Origin: Streptomyces prunicolor NBRC 13075
GTDB taxonomy: Bacteria > Actinomycetota > Actinomycetes > Streptomycetales > Streptomycetaceae
Assembly: GCF_000367365.1 (NCBI RefSeq)
Contig: NZ_BARF01000059.1
Location: 186,001 to 250,000, forward strand
Direction: 5' to 3'
DNA: 64,000 nucleotides
In this document: positions 1-9,260 of the stretch, piece after piece
Layout of the letters: each line of letters begins with the position of its first letter
How positions within the stretch are numbered: the stretch's first letter is position 1
Notes under the pieces: model-generated
Seen by the model: the letters and a program-made list of their open reading frames with translations, nothing else
Told to the model about the DNA's origin: nothing
Database searches by the model: none
Translations under genes and position numbers: made by a program

Positions 1-1299
1 GAGGCGTCCGGCGAGCCGGTCGACGGACATCTCGCCGTGCATCGCGGGCGTGGCGGCCTGGTTGAAGAGGGACTCGAAGCCGTCGCCCGAGATGTACGGG
101 GAGACGGCGACCACCGAGAAGTGCTTCAGCTCGTTCCGCTGTGCGCTCAACGTCCGTTTCTGGAAGTCCTCCTGATGGGGCATCAGGGATCGCAGGGACT
201 TCAGGCTGGGGATGCCCCAGCCGCTGGAGGCGCGGGCCTTGGCCGGTGCCTCGCCGAAGAACCATTCGAAGACCCGCCAGGCGGCGTCCTTGTTCCTCGC
301 CTTGCGGGGCATCCACATGCCGGTGCCGCCCTGGCAGGCGCTGATCCGGGGGCCACCCGCGAAGACGGGAGCGGGGGCGAGCCGGGAGACCTCGGCCAGT
401 TTCTTGTCGGCGCCGATCATGCCGCCCATCCAGTAGCCGTTGTTGGACATGGCCATGCGGCCGGCCTGGTAGGTGGGGCCGTCCCAGCCGTTGGGGTCGG
501 GCAGGACGGGGCTGGGGCCGACCTTGAGCCGGCAGTAGTCCAGGTACCAGGCCAGCACCTTGCGGGCCTCGGGGGTGGTGAAGTCGACCCTGGTGAAGTC
601 GTCGGCGAAGAGGCTGCCGCCGGCGGAGGCGGTCATGGTCGCCATGAGCGTGAGTTTGACCAGGCCGTTGTAGCTGCCGCCGAAGACGGTCGTCTGGCCC
701 TTCGAACGCTGTACGAGGTGCTGGGCATGGTCCAGCCACTCCTCGAAGGTGATGGGTTCGGTCTCCGACGGGTAGGCGACGTGCTTCTTGTCGAAGGCCG
801 CGGTGTTGTACCAGTACATGGAGTCCTGGGAGAAGTCCTTGGCCAGGCCGTAGCGGGGGCCCTTGCCCTGGACCTTGCCGTCGTAGCGCCACAGGTCGTT
901 GACGGGGTCGAGGTCGTCGGGCCGCAGAACGCTGCTGGTGGCGAAGTAGGAGTCCAGTTCCTGCATCACGTCCCGCGCGGCGTAGAACGTGGCGTCCACG
1001 GCGCCGACCCCGCGCACCAGGTCCGGCGGGCTGCCGCTGGTGAGCATCGCGATCAGCTTGGTGATGTCGTAGTCCACCCGCTTGATCGAGATACCGGTGT
1101 CCTTCTTGGCCTGCTTGACCAGGTCGGGGCCGAGGTCGTCGGCCTTCGCCATCACCGTGATGGTCTCGCCCGCTCCGCTCACCCCGGTCGACACCTGGAG
1201 GGCGCAGCCGTTCAGCGCCGCCGCGCCGACCCCCGCACCGGTCGCCGAGAGGGCGAGAAATCGTCGGCGACTCAGAGGCGCACCAGCACGTGGGTGCAT
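1..1299 (-). CDS. Extracellular sugar-binding lipoprotein of an ABC importer (partial, C-terminus off window)
   Basis: The minus-strand reading frame runs from an ATG at 1299 to the window edge without a stop (433 codons seen). The N-terminus has a twin-arginine motif (SRRRFLAL), a hydrophobic stretch and a lipobox-like LNGC, so it is probably a Tat-exported lipoprotein. The body resembles ABC sugar-binding proteins (SBP_bac_1 type), with TITVMAK-like start of the mature fold and many aromatic residues. A good ribosome binding site (GGAGGT) lies about 9 bases upstream. Its permease genes are presumably downstream, beyond position 1. Two AGAAACCGGTTGTC copies upstream suggest LacI-type control. 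Family assignment is solid; the substrate is unknown. Confidence 0.85.
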   Translation of the reverse strand, partial: MHPRAGAPLSRRRFLALSATGAGVGAAALNGCALQVSTGVSGAGETITVMAKADDLGPDLVKQAKKDTGISIKRVDYDITKLIAMLTSGSPPDLVRGVGAVDATFYAARDVMQELDSYFATSSVLRPDDLDPVNDLWRYDGKVQGKGPRYGLAKDFSQDSMYWYNTAAFDKKHVAYPSETEPITFEEWLDHAQHLVQRSKGQTTVFGGSYNGLVKLTLMATMTASAGGSLFADDFTRVDFTTPEARKVLAWYLDYCRLKVGPSPVLPDPNGWDGPTYQAGRMAMSNNGYWMGGMIGADKKLAEVSRLAPAPVFAGGPRISACQGGTGMWMPRKARNKDAAWRVFEWFFGEAPAKARASSGWGIPSLKSLRSLMPHQEDFQKRTLSAQRNELKHFSVVAVSPYISGDGFESLFNQAATPAMHGEMSVDRLAGRL

Positions 1300-1317
1300 G
1301 ACCGCACCACCTCCAAT

Positions 1318-1331
1318 AGAAACCGGTTGTC
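1318..1331. promoter_or_regulatory. Putative LacI-type operator (copy 1)
   Basis: AGAAACCGGTTGTC with a palindromic AACCGGTT core, 19 bases upstream of the binding-protein start codon. An identical 14-mer lies at 1441-1454, and a related palindrome lies at 7996-8005 before the second binding-protein gene. LacI-family sites commonly have this form; which regulator binds is inferred. Confidence 0.5.
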
Positions 1332-1440
1332 ACGCGTTGGGGCAGAGCTTCTTCCGGCTTGGAAACGGCGTCAAGACCTTGGGCGAACTTTCGAAAAGAC
1401 TGGGTAACCTCGACGAGACGGCACTGGAACGTGGTCGACT

Positions 1441-1454
1441 AGAAACCGGTTGTC
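1441..1454. promoter_or_regulatory. Putative LacI-type operator (copy 2)
   Basis: Second exact copy of AGAAACCGGTTGTC, 123 bases from the first, in the gap between the exporter gene's 3' end and the binding-protein gene. Paired sites flanking a promoter would suit looping repression of the leftward transport gene. Confidence 0.5.
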
Positions 1455-1524
1455 CACCAGGTATGGCCGAAGACCCGGGAGCCCGATGGTTCAAGTCCCG
1501 GGACTTCGGCCGGTGTTCGGGCTG

Positions 1525-3342
1525 TCAGTGCAGGTCGGCGGCCTGCTCGGGGCTCTCGTCGAGGAACCCGCCCGACTGGTGCTGCCACAGCTTCGCGTAA
1601 GCGCCCTCGGCCGCCAACAGCTCCTGGTGCGTGCCCTGTTCGACGATCCGGCCGCGGTCGAGGACGACCAGCCGGTCCATGCCGGCGACGGTGCTCAGCC
1701 GGTGGGCGACGACGAGTGCGGTCCGGCCCTCCATGAGCCGCCACAGCGCTTCCTGGACGAGGATCTCGCTCTCGGAGTCGAGGGCGCTGGTGGCCTCGTC
1801 GAGCAGCAGGATCGGGGCGTCGCGCAGGATCGCCCGGGCGAGCGCGACGCGTTGGCGCTGGCCACCGGAGAGCTTGATCCCGCGCTCCCCCACCATCGTC
1901 TCGAAGCCTTCCGGCAGCGCGTCGGCGAACTCGGTGACGTGCGCCGCCTCGGCGGCCCGGCGGACCTCGGCCTCGGTGGCGTCGGGCCGGGCGAAGGTGA
2001 GGTTCTCGCGCAGGGTGCGGTGGAACATCGCCGGGTCCTGCGGTACGTAGGCGATCAGGCTGCGCAGGTCGGTCTGGCGGAGCCTGCTGATGTCCTGGCC
2101 GCCGATCAGGATGCGGCCGGCGTCGATGTCCGTCATCCGCAGCAGGAGTCTGCTGAGGGTGGTCTTGCCGCCGCCGGACCGGCCGACGAGGCCGATCTTC
2201 GTGCCGCTGGGCACGGTCAGGTCGAGTCCGTCGAAGAGGGTGTCGGCGCCCGAGTGGGCGAAGGTGACGTTCTCGAAGCGGACGGACGCGGGCCGGGGCA
2301 GCAACGGCTCCGGCGAGGCCGGGTCGACGACGGTGGGCGGAGCCATCAACAGCTCGGTGAACTGGGCGGCTTCGGTCATCGAGCTTTCCAGCCGCCGGTA
2401 GATCTGGTTGAACTCGAACATGATCCGGGTCGCGTTGCTGTAGTACGTGAAGGCGACAACCACCGCCTCCACGCCGTGTGTTCCTCCGCCGAGTGCGACG
2501 GCGAGCAGCAGGCCCAGCGCGTTGGTGAACACGGAGAGTGGTGCGACCAGGGTGTCGATGCGCAGGTTGCCGTAGTCCCAGGAGCGCAGGGTGAGGCGCC
2601 TCGACAGTGCGACGCGGGAGCGGTGTTCGGCGGCCTCGCGTTCCTCGGCGGCGAACGCGCGGACCGTGTCCATGTTCATCAGGCTGTCGGCGACATGGCC
2701 GGACACCCGGGCGATGGCCTCCTCGCGCTCGTCGACGAGTGCCTGGCGGCGCCGGATGAGGGGCGCGACGACCAGGGCGGTGAGCGCGATCATCGCCAAC
2801 AGGCCTACGACGAGCAGCGGTTCGTAGCGCCACAGCACGACCGAGCCGAACAGCAGCGGCACCAGGCTGCCCACCACCTGGAACGTCATCGTGTCGACGA
2901 ACTCCTCGAAGCGCGAGGCGAAGCTCAACACCCGCTTGGTGAGCGACCCGGCGAAGTTGTCGTGGAAGAACGCGGCGTCCTTGGCGAAGAGTTCGTCCAT
3001 GCCGATCACATACAGGTGCTCGATACCGAGCGCGTCCAGCCGGTTCAGACAGTGCAGTCCGAGGCGCCAGAACACCTCGGCGAGCAGGAGGACACCGGCG
3101 AATCCGAGGACGTACGGCAGTGTCGAGCGGACGCTGATGTGCGCGTCTCCGGCGATACGGCCGACGAGCTTGGCGACGATCAGCGGCGCGATGTAGTTGA
3201 TGCCGATGTTGCCCACCGCGGGCAGCAGTGTGGCGGGCGCGGTCCAGCGGCGGAGCCGGGCCAATTCCCGTCCGTAGTAACGAAGAGCGAGTAACACCGA
3301 GCCTTTGCGCGGTCCGGTGTCGCGCGATTCTGGCGATCCCAT
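1525..3342 (-). CDS. ABC exporter, fused membrane and ATP-binding domains
   Basis: A type IV (ABCB-like) exporter half-transporter of 605 residues from the ATG at 3342, which follows a GGGGTGGGA ribosome binding site; an ATG 33 codons upstream adds non-family sequence. Residues about 15-320 form the six-helix membrane domain. The nucleotide-binding domain has Walker A GRSGGGKTT (about 387), signature LSGGQRQRVALARA (about 491) and Walker B ILLLDEATSALD (about 511), then the H-loop (VVAHRLS). It should work as a dimer in the cytoplasmic membrane exporting a lipid, peptide or drug. It diverges from the GH43 gene and sits alone, so the substrate cannot be inferred. Confidence 0.9.
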   Translation of the reverse strand: MGSPESRDTGPRKGSVLLALRYYGRELARLRRWTAPATLLPAVGNIGINYIAPLIVAKLVGRIAGDAHISVRSTLPYVLGFAGVLLLAEVFWRLGLHCLNRLDALGIEHLYVIGMDELFAKDAAFFHDNFAGSLTKRVLSFASRFEEFVDTMTFQVVGSLVPLLFGSVVLWRYEPLLVVGLLAMIALTALVVAPLIRRRQALVDEREEAIARVSGHVADSLMNMDTVRAFAAEEREAAEHRSRVALSRRLTLRSWDYGNLRIDTLVAPLSVFTNALGLLLAVALGGGTHGVEAVVVAFTYYSNATRIMFEFNQIYRRLESSMTEAAQFTELLMAPPTVVDPASPEPLLPRPASVRFENVTFAHSGADTLFDGLDLTVPSGTKIGLVGRSGGGKTTLSRLLLRMTDIDAGRILIGGQDISRLRQTDLRSLIAYVPQDPAMFHRTLRENLTFARPDATEAEVRRAAEAAHVTEFADALPEGFETMVGERGIKLSGGQRQRVALARAILRDAPILLLDEATSALDSESEILVQEALWRLMEGRTALVVAHRLSTVAGMDRLVVLDRGRIVEQGTHQELLAAEGAYAKLWQHQSGGFLDESPEQAADLH

Positions 3343-3484
3343 TCCCACCCCGTGGTGTCGACGGCAGCCCGGTGAAAGGGCAGGCCGGAAGTGGCAGTGT
3401 CCCGCGTCGACACCCGCGTGGTCCAAGCGTTTTTCCCTCAACAGCTGTGATGCGCACGGGGTTTGCGGGCCCTACGGTGACACT

Positions 3485-4513
3485 ATGGCGACCGATCCCG
3501 TGAGCGAGCCGATGCGGCTTGCCGACATGCCGTTGCACGATCCGTTCGTCGTGGCCGACGACGCGACCCGCACCTATCACCTCTACACGTCCAACGACCC
3601 GTCCGTCTCAGGCGTGCAGGGTGTCGGCACGATGGTCTACCGCAGTCGTGACCTGCGCGACTGGGCGCGTCCGGTGGTGGTGTTCCTTGCGGCGGAGCAG
3701 CCCAACCTCTGGGCAGGGGACGGCGGTTGGGCGCCGGAGGTGCACGCTTGGGACGGCAGGTACTACCTGTTCACCACACTGCACGACGAGAAGAGCCCGC
3801 TCCCGGTGCCCTCAACTGGCCGCTGGGGCACGCCGTTCCAGCTCGCGAACCACCGGCGCGGCACGATCACGGCCGTGTCCGAATCCCTGCTGGGCCCCTT
3901 CACTTCGGTCGACCCCGCGCGCCCCACCCCGCCCGAGCACCTCATGACCCTGGACGGCACGCTGTTCGTCGACCCGTCCGGGCAGCCGTGGATGGTGTAC
4001 GCGCACGAGTGGTTGCAGACCGTCGACGGCACGATGGAGGCGATCCGGCTGACCCCGGACCTGACCGGGACGATCGGCGACCCGGTCTTTCTCTTCAAGG
4101 CCTCGGACGCGCCCTGGATCGGCGAGGAGATCCCCGCCGGTGTACCGCACCAACTCCCGCCCTACGTCACGGACGGCCCGCAGTTGTACCGCACCCCGGA
4201 CGGGTCGCTGCTCATGCTGTGGTCGACGTACGAGAAGAACGTGGTCGGCGCGGACGGCAGCCTCACCGGTGGCTACGTGCAGACCTACGCGGTCTCCAAG
4301 TCCGGGGAGATCAAGGGTCCTTGGCGGCAGCAGCGACCGCTGGTCCGGAACGACAGCGGTCACGGCATGCTGTTCCACACGTTCGAGGGCCGGTTGATGA
4401 TGATCCTGCACCGGCCGTTCGAGAACGCGCGCGGCAAGCTGTACGAGATGGAGATCGTCGGTGACGAACTGCGGGTACTGCGGCAGCGGAAGGACCTTGA
4501 CGGCGGCGGATGA
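3485..4513 (+). CDS. Glycoside hydrolase family 43-like protein
   Basis: 342 residues from the ATG at 3485. Features fit the five-bladed beta-propeller GH43 family: HDPFVVAD near the N-terminus holds the likely catalytic base Asp, DGTLFVDPSG the likely pKa-modulating Asp, and the GEEIPAG/DGPQLYRT segment the region of the general acid Glu. GH43 enzymes cleave arabinose, xylose or galactose linkages. No signal peptide is seen, so it is probably cytoplasmic, acting on imported oligosaccharides. The ribosome binding site is weak; an internal ATG at 3512 is possible. It is convergent with the sugar importer operon and divergent from the ABC exporter. Confidence 0.8.
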   Translation: MATDPVSEPMRLADMPLHDPFVVADDATRTYHLYTSNDPSVSGVQGVGTMVYRSRDLRDWARPVVVFLAAEQPNLWAGDGGWAPEVHAWDGRYYLFTTLHDEKSPLPVPSTGRWGTPFQLANHRRGTITAVSESLLGPFTSVDPARPTPPEHLMTLDGTLFVDPSGQPWMVYAHEWLQTVDGTMEAIRLTPDLTGTIGDPVFLFKASDAPWIGEEIPAGVPHQLPPYVTDGPQLYRTPDGSLLMLWSTYEKNVVGADGSLTGGYVQTYAVSKSGEIKGPWRQQRPLVRNDSGHGMLFHTFEGRLMMILHRPFENARGKLYEMEIVGDELRVLRQRKDLDGGG

Positions 4514-4555
4514 TCCGTCGGCCGCTGCCCTCAACTCCTCGACGGCCGCTCCTCG

Positions 4556-5425
4556 TTACTGCTTGACCGCGCCCGCCAGCCCGTTGATGAAGAACCGCTG
4601 GAGCACGATGAAGATCAGGACGATGGGCAGCAGGGTGATGACCGACCCCGCGCACACCAGGGTCCACGCGGTGGAGTTCTGGCCGATGAAGTTGAACATG
4701 CCCACGGACAGGGTGTGCAGTTCGGGGCGGGAGAGGGTGAAGACCAGCGGGATGAAGAAGCTGTTCCAGGCGTTGATGCAGGCGAACAGGCCGACGGTCG
4801 CCAGCATCGGTCCGGACAGCGGGAGCATGATCCGCCAGAAGATCTGGTGGAAGTTGGCCCCGTCCACGCGGGCCGCGTCCTCCAACCCCCGGTCGATCGT
4901 CGTGAAGTAGCCCATGAAGAGGAAGGTGCCGAAGACCATCCCGCCCGCCGACTGGACGATGACCACCGACCAGAGGGTGTTGAGGAGATGGAGCCGCTGG
5001 ATCAGGTCGAAGACCGGGATGATCGTGTAGCCGTGCGGCAGGAACAGCGTTACCCCGACCAGGCCCAGCCAGATCTTCTTGCCGGGGAACTCGGTGCGGG
5101 CCAGGACGTAGCCGGCCATCGAGGTGGCGAGCAGGGTGACGATGACCGTACCGGTCGCGAACAGGACCGTGTTGACGAAGAACCGGCTGAAGTCCGCCTG
5201 GGTCCAGGCTTCGCTGTAGTTGGACCAGTGGAACTCGGACGGGATCGGGTTCAGCCCGCCGGAGAAGAAGCCGTCGGTGCTCTTCAGTGAGCTGCCGAGC
5301 GCCCACAGGAACGGGTAGAGCCAGATGAGGCCGCCACCGAGCAGCGCGAGATAGAGCAGTCCGCGCCGGCCCTGGCGCAGGCTCAACCGCGTTCGCGGGC
5401 GCGGACGTTGGGACAGTGTGGACAT
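4556..5425 (-). CDS. Carbohydrate ABC transporter permease, MalG type
   Basis: 289 residues with about six membrane segments and a canonical EAA loop (EDAARVDGANFHQIFWRIMLP) that contacts the ATPase. CUT1-type importers use paired MalF/MalG permeases; this is the MalG-like member, with a typical short N-terminal region RRGLLYLALLGG. It follows the MalF-like gene by 42 bases in a three-gene operon read leftward from 7963. No ATPase gene is in the cluster, as is usual in Streptomyces where a shared MsiK energises many CUT1 importers. Start ATG at 5425 has AAAGGG upstream. Confidence 0.92.
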   Translation of the reverse strand: MSTLSQRPRPRTRLSLRQGRRGLLYLALLGGGLIWLYPFLWALGSSLKSTDGFFSGGLNPIPSEFHWSNYSEAWTQADFSRFFVNTVLFATGTVIVTLLATSMAGYVLARTEFPGKKIWLGLVGVTLFLPHGYTIIPVFDLIQRLHLLNTLWSVVIVQSAGGMVFGTFLFMGYFTTIDRGLEDAARVDGANFHQIFWRIMLPLSGPMLATVGLFACINAWNSFFIPLVFTLSRPELHTLSVGMFNFIGQNSTAWTLVCAGSVITLLPIVLIFIVLQRFFINGLAGAVKQ

Positions 5426-5467
5426 CGACGTGACCCTTTGCTGGTTGGCGGCCGTTGATCGGCTGGC

Positions 5468-6463
5468 TTATTGGTCGGCGGCCGCGCGCCGGCGGCTGAT
5501 CCCGCGCAGGGCGAGGACCTGGAGCGCGGAGAAGACTATGAGCAGCAGCCCGTAGAGGAACGAGGCGGCGGAGGCCAGGCCGATGTCGGGCTCGGCGGCG
5601 GCGCCGGCGGAGCCGCCGAAGGCCAGGTGGTAGATGTAGGTGTTGACGACCTCGGTGGCGAAGTACGGGCCGCCGCCGGTGAGGACCTGTACCAGGTCGA
5701 AGACCTGGAAGCTGCCGATGAAGGCCAACACCACGATGACGACGCCGACTTGGCGCAGCAACGGGATGGTGATCCGGAAGAAGGACTGCACCGGGCCGCA
5801 GCCGTCGAGCTTCGCCGCTTCGTACAACTCGGCCGGGATGGTCTGGAGTCCGGCGAGGAAGTACACGAGGTTGTAGCCGAGGGTGTGCCAGATGCCGATC
5901 GCGATGATCACGGCCAGCGCGGTGTGCGGGTTGCCGAGCCAGTCGATGTGGCCGTTGGTCATGCCGGTCTTGGCGAGCAGACTGCCCGCGGAATCACCGA
6001 AGTTGGCGAGCATGAGCTGGATGACGACGCCGACGACCGCGGCCGAGGTGACGACCGGGATGAAGTAGACGGTCCGGAAGAACAGCGCGAACTTGAGCTT
6101 CGGGTTGTTCAGCACCAGCGCGAGCGCCAACGCCAGAAGCAGCTGCACCGGGACGAGCACGAAGGCGTAGACGAAGGTGTGCCCGACGGCGCCCCAGAAG
6201 ATGCTGTCGTGCAGGATCTGCCGGAAGTTGGCCAGGCCCACGTAGTCACCGGGTGCGCCGATGCCGTTCCAGCGGTAGAAGGTGTAGCCGAAGGACGCGA
6301 AGATCGGGTAGACCACAAAGGCCAGCAGGAGCACGGCCATCGGGGCGAGATAGAGGTACGACCACTTGGCGGCGCGGATGCGCTGGCCGAGGCCGGGGTG
6401 GGCGGCGGCGCGTGGTGGGGTCGGGGACGCTCGCTTGCGCTCGCGGGTGTCGAGGAGTGACAT
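5468..6463 (-). CDS. Carbohydrate ABC transporter permease, MalF type
   Basis: 331 residues, a cytoplasmic N-terminal tail then about six membrane helices, and an EAA loop (YEAAKLDGCGPVQSFFRITIP). It is the MalF-like partner of the following permease. The start lies 9 bases after the binding-protein stop, so translation is probably coupled. The trio (binding protein, MalF, MalG) forms a complete CUT1 importer for an oligosaccharide, most likely one released by the neighbouring GH43/DUF2264 enzymes. Confidence 0.92.
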   Translation of the reverse strand: MSLLDTRERKRASPTPPRAAAHPGLGQRIRAAKWSYLYLAPMAVLLLAFVVYPIFASFGYTFYRWNGIGAPGDYVGLANFRQILHDSIFWGAVGHTFVYAFVLVPVQLLLALALALVLNNPKLKFALFFRTVYFIPVVTSAAVVGVVIQLMLANFGDSAGSLLAKTGMTNGHIDWLGNPHTALAVIIAIGIWHTLGYNLVYFLAGLQTIPAELYEAAKLDGCGPVQSFFRITIPLLRQVGVVIVVLAFIGSFQVFDLVQVLTGGGPYFATEVVNTYIYHLAFGGSAGAAAEPDIGLASAASFLYGLLLIVFSALQVLALRGISRRRAAADQ

Positions 6464-6472
6464 GGTGACGGC

Positions 6473-7963
6473 TCACGCCTTCTTCTTCGTGGTGTACGGC
6501 TTGGTGGGGTCCCAGTCCGCGAAGACGTAGTCGGACATGCTGACCTTCTTGCCCTGCTTGGCCACGGCGGCGACCGCGTCGGACAGGAGCTGGTACTTCT
6601 TGTCGGCCAGGCTGCTCAACGCGCCCTGGACGTCCTTGATCTGACCGGTGTAGACGCCGGTGACCACATCGCTGATGTCCGGCTTGGGGACGCTGGGCGC
6701 GACGCCGGCCAGCTCCGGGTTGCGTACGAGGGGTACCGGGCCGCTCAGCACCTGCTCGGTCATGCCGATGAAGGCGGCGAAGGGCTTGGAGTCGATGCCG
6801 TCCGGGTTGTTGTTCGCGGGGTGGGCCGAGACGCCGTTGAGGTCCTCGACCCAGCGGCGCCCGGCGGCGGGGGACGTCAGCGCGTCGAGCCACTGGAACG
6901 CCTCGTGCGCCTTCTTGCTCTTGGCGGAGACCGCGGCGAAGGTGCCGTTGCCGACCGGGTCGGCGTAGTAGTAGCCCTTCGGTGTCGCGGTCGGCGAGGG
7001 CAGGGTGACCAGGCTGTAGTCGGTGAACTTGTGCTGGGTCCACTCGGGTTGGTTCCACACACCGCCGACGGTCATGCCGAACTTGCCGCGCTCGAAGAAC
7101 GCGCGGGCCGCTTCGTCGGACAGGCTCACGGAGTTGGGGTGGAAGAAGCCGCGCTTCTTCCATTCGACGAACAGCTCCAGGAAGTCGGCGTACGCCCGGT
7201 CGGTGCCGAACGTCCACTTGCCGACGCGGTAGTCCATGCCGGTGCCGGGCACGGTGGGGGCGCCGCCGGGTGCGCCGGCGCCGCGGACGAACAGGTCCAG
7301 CCACCAGGCGAGGACGCCGATGCCGTCGGCGTTGCCGAAGCCGAAGCCGTACGACTTGCCGCCGCTCTTCTTCGTGATCGTCTGGGCGGCGCTGGTGACT
7401 TCGTCCCAGGTGCGGGGCAGCTTCACGCTCCCGTCCGGGTTCGTCAGGCCGGCGGACTTGAAGACGCCGTGGTGGACGTAGAGCTGGAGCTGCGGACCCG
7501 AGCCCTTGAGCGGGGCCGAATAGACCTTGCCGCCAAAGACGTTGGCGCCTTCCAGGAAGGTGCCCTCCGGGAAACGCGCCTGCCATGCCGGGGTCGCCCA
7601 CTCGTCGAGCGGGTGCAGCCAGCCCTTGGCGACCTGCTCGGCGACGCTGGGGACCTGCGGGATCATGAAGACGTCCGGCGGGTTGCCGCTGCGGTTGGCG
7701 AGCGCGACCAAGTCCGGGTACTTGGCGTTCTGTTGGGTGGTCTTCTTGACGCTGACGTCGCTGTGGGCCTTCTCGAAGAGCTCGATCTCCTTGTCCACCC
7801 AAGGGGCTTGGGTGACGTACCAGTCCCAGTAGGTGAGCGCGTCCGCCGCCGAGGAGGGGGAGCCGGAGCCGCACGCGCTCAGGCCGCCGCCCAGGGCGAG
7901 GGTGCCGGCGCCGAGTGCGGCGGTGCGCAGGAGGCCGCGTCTGGAGACGTTCGACGAAGTCAT
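6473..7963 (-). CDS. Extracellular sugar-binding lipoprotein of ABC importer
   Basis: 496 residues. The N-terminus has a Tat motif (SRRGLLRTA), a hydrophobic segment and the lipobox LSAC at about residue 31, giving a lipid-anchored extracellular receptor. The mature part matches the SBP_bac_1 family (ALTYWDWYVTQAPW start, repeated aromatic contact positions). The start ATG at 7963 is preceded by GGAGG. It is first gene of the operon with MalF and MalG. A perfect TAACCGGTTA palindrome lies 33 bases upstream, in the gap shared with a divergent LacI gene, pointing to substrate-induced derepression. Confidence 0.92.
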   Translation of the reverse strand: MTSSNVSRRGLLRTAALGAGTLALGGGLSACGSGSPSSAADALTYWDWYVTQAPWVDKEIELFEKAHSDVSVKKTTQQNAKYPDLVALANRSGNPPDVFMIPQVPSVAEQVAKGWLHPLDEWATPAWQARFPEGTFLEGANVFGGKVYSAPLKGSGPQLQLYVHHGVFKSAGLTNPDGSVKLPRTWDEVTSAAQTITKKSGGKSYGFGFGNADGIGVLAWWLDLFVRGAGAPGGAPTVPGTGMDYRVGKWTFGTDRAYADFLELFVEWKKRGFFHPNSVSLSDEAARAFFERGKFGMTVGGVWNQPEWTQHKFTDYSLVTLPSPTATPKGYYYADPVGNGTFAAVSAKSKKAHEAFQWLDALTSPAAGRRWVEDLNGVSAHPANNNPDGIDSKPFAAFIGMTEQVLSGPVPLVRNPELAGVAPSVPKPDISDVVTGVYTGQIKDVQGALSSLADKKYQLLSDAVAAVAKQGKKVSMSDYVFADWDPTKPYTTKKKA

Positions 7964-7995
7964 CTGGTGTTCCTCCGAGGCATGTAACGTTCACT

Positions 7996-8005
7996 TAACC
8001 GGTTA
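7996..8005. promoter_or_regulatory. Putative LacI operator between importer and lacI-family gene
   Basis: TAACCGGTTA is a perfect 10-bp palindrome sitting within a wider GTAAC...GTTAC pair (7984-7988 and 8002-8006), just before the binding-protein gene. It shares AACCGGTT with the two sites near position 1.3-1.45 kb. Position fits repression by the adjacent LacI-family protein. Confidence 0.55.
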
Positions 8006-8177
8006 CAGGAACTGGGACGTTATGGGGGCGACTCACAGCCGTCAAGAGGTTTGACAATGCTGGGGAAACTCCGACAGGTAGCTGCACCCGGGCCGTAGAG
8101 AAACCCTCGCCAGTTGTGTAACTTTTTCATCGTTGTTACTTACATCGGCTGTTCACCGGGGCGAGGAGAAGCAGAGC

Positions 8178-9260
8178 ATGGCTCAAGGTCGGGGTTCCGC
8201 AGGTCGGGCGACGATCCGTGACGTGGCGTCGCGCGCGGGCGTTTCCGTCGCCACCGTGTCGCGGATTCTCAGCGGGGCGTACACCGCACCTCCGGCGACG
8301 CACGACCGGGTCATGCAGGCCGTGCAGGACCTCGACTACGTGGTCAACGCCAACGCCCGCTCCCTGAACACGACTTCGGGACTGATCGCGATGGTGGTCA
8401 ACGACATCACCTCGCCGTTCTTCATGAACGTCGCCTCCGGAGTGGAGGAGCAGGCCGTCGCCGACGGCCGGGTCTGCCTGGTCTGTTCCACGCAGGGTGT
8501 CCCGGAGCGCGAGTTGTCGGTGATCGAGCTGATGCGTCAGCGGGGTGCGGAGGCGATCATCCTGGTCGGCGGCATGGCCGAGACCGAGGAGCATCTCGCC
8601 CAACTCACCGCCGCCGCCGAGGGGTTGGAGCGGGCAGGTTCCCGTCTGGTGCTCTGCGCCCGGCCGTGGAAGGGCGGCGCGAAGGCGCCGGTGGACGTGG
8701 TGGAGTGCGACATGGAGAGCGGCGCGTTCGCCGCCACCAGCCATCTGCTCTCCGCCGGGCACACCCGGGTGGCCCACCTGGCGGGCCCGCACGAGTTCAG
8801 CGTGGCGGGCCAGCGCCTCGAAGGGTACGAACGGGCGCTGCGCGCACACGGCGTCAAGCCCGACCCGGCGCTCGTCGCCGAGAGCGACATGACCCGGGAG
8901 TCCGGCTACGAGGCGGCCTGCCGTCTCCTCACCGACACCGACGCGACCGCGATCTTCTGCGCGAGCGACATGAGCGCGGCCGGTGCCATCGCCGCCGCCC
9001 GCGACCTGGGCCGCTCGGTCCCCGACGAGCTCTCCGTGGTCGGCTTCGACGACATCCCGCTCGCCGAGGACCTCTACCCCCGGCTGACCACCGTGCACGT
9101 CCCCCAGCAGGAGCTCGGCCGCTCCGCGACCCGGCTCGCCCTGCACCGCCGCCCCATGGACCCGCCGAGCCGCCGGGTGGTGCTCGGCTCGCACGTCGTC
9201 GTACGGCAGTCGGTGGCGCCCCCGGCCCGCCTCAACACCCTTGGAAAGGTGGACAGTTGA
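8178..9260 (+). CDS. LacI-family transcriptional regulator
   Basis: 360 residues. The N-terminal helix-turn-helix reads TIRDVASRAGVSVATVSRILSG, followed by the hinge (NANARSLNTTSG) and a periplasmic-binding-protein-like effector domain ending FDDIPLAEDLYPRLTTVHVP. I chose ATG 8178 over an upstream ATG because AGGAGAAG lies directly before it and the family starts shortly before the HTH. It is divergent from the sugar importer and its stop overlaps the start of the DUF2264 gene (TTGA). It likely represses both units until a sugar is bound. An imperfect GTAAC/GTTAC pair (8118-8139) upstream may serve autoregulation. Confidence 0.92.
   Translation: MAQGRGSAGRATIRDVASRAGVSVATVSRILSGAYTAPPATHDRVMQAVQDLDYVVNANARSLNTTSGLIAMVVNDITSPFFMNVASGVEEQAVADGRVCLVCSTQGVPERELSVIELMRQRGAEAIILVGGMAETEEHLAQLTAAAEGLERAGSRLVLCARPWKGGAKAPVDVVECDMESGAFAATSHLLSAGHTRVAHLAGPHEFSVAGQRLEGYERALRAHGVKPDPALVAESDMTRESGYEAACRLLTDTDATAIFCASDMSAAGAIAAARDLGRSVPDELSVVGFDDIPLAEDLYPRLTTVHVPQQELGRSATRLALHRRPMDPPSRRVVLGSHVVVRQSVAPPARLNTLGKVDS

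Noticed and set aside
37..1407. Long plus-strand frame over the first binding-protein gene
   Set aside because: Its sequence is low-complexity Gly/Val/Asp/Arg-rich and has no family features. The opposite strand encodes a clear Tat lipoprotein of the sugar-binding type.
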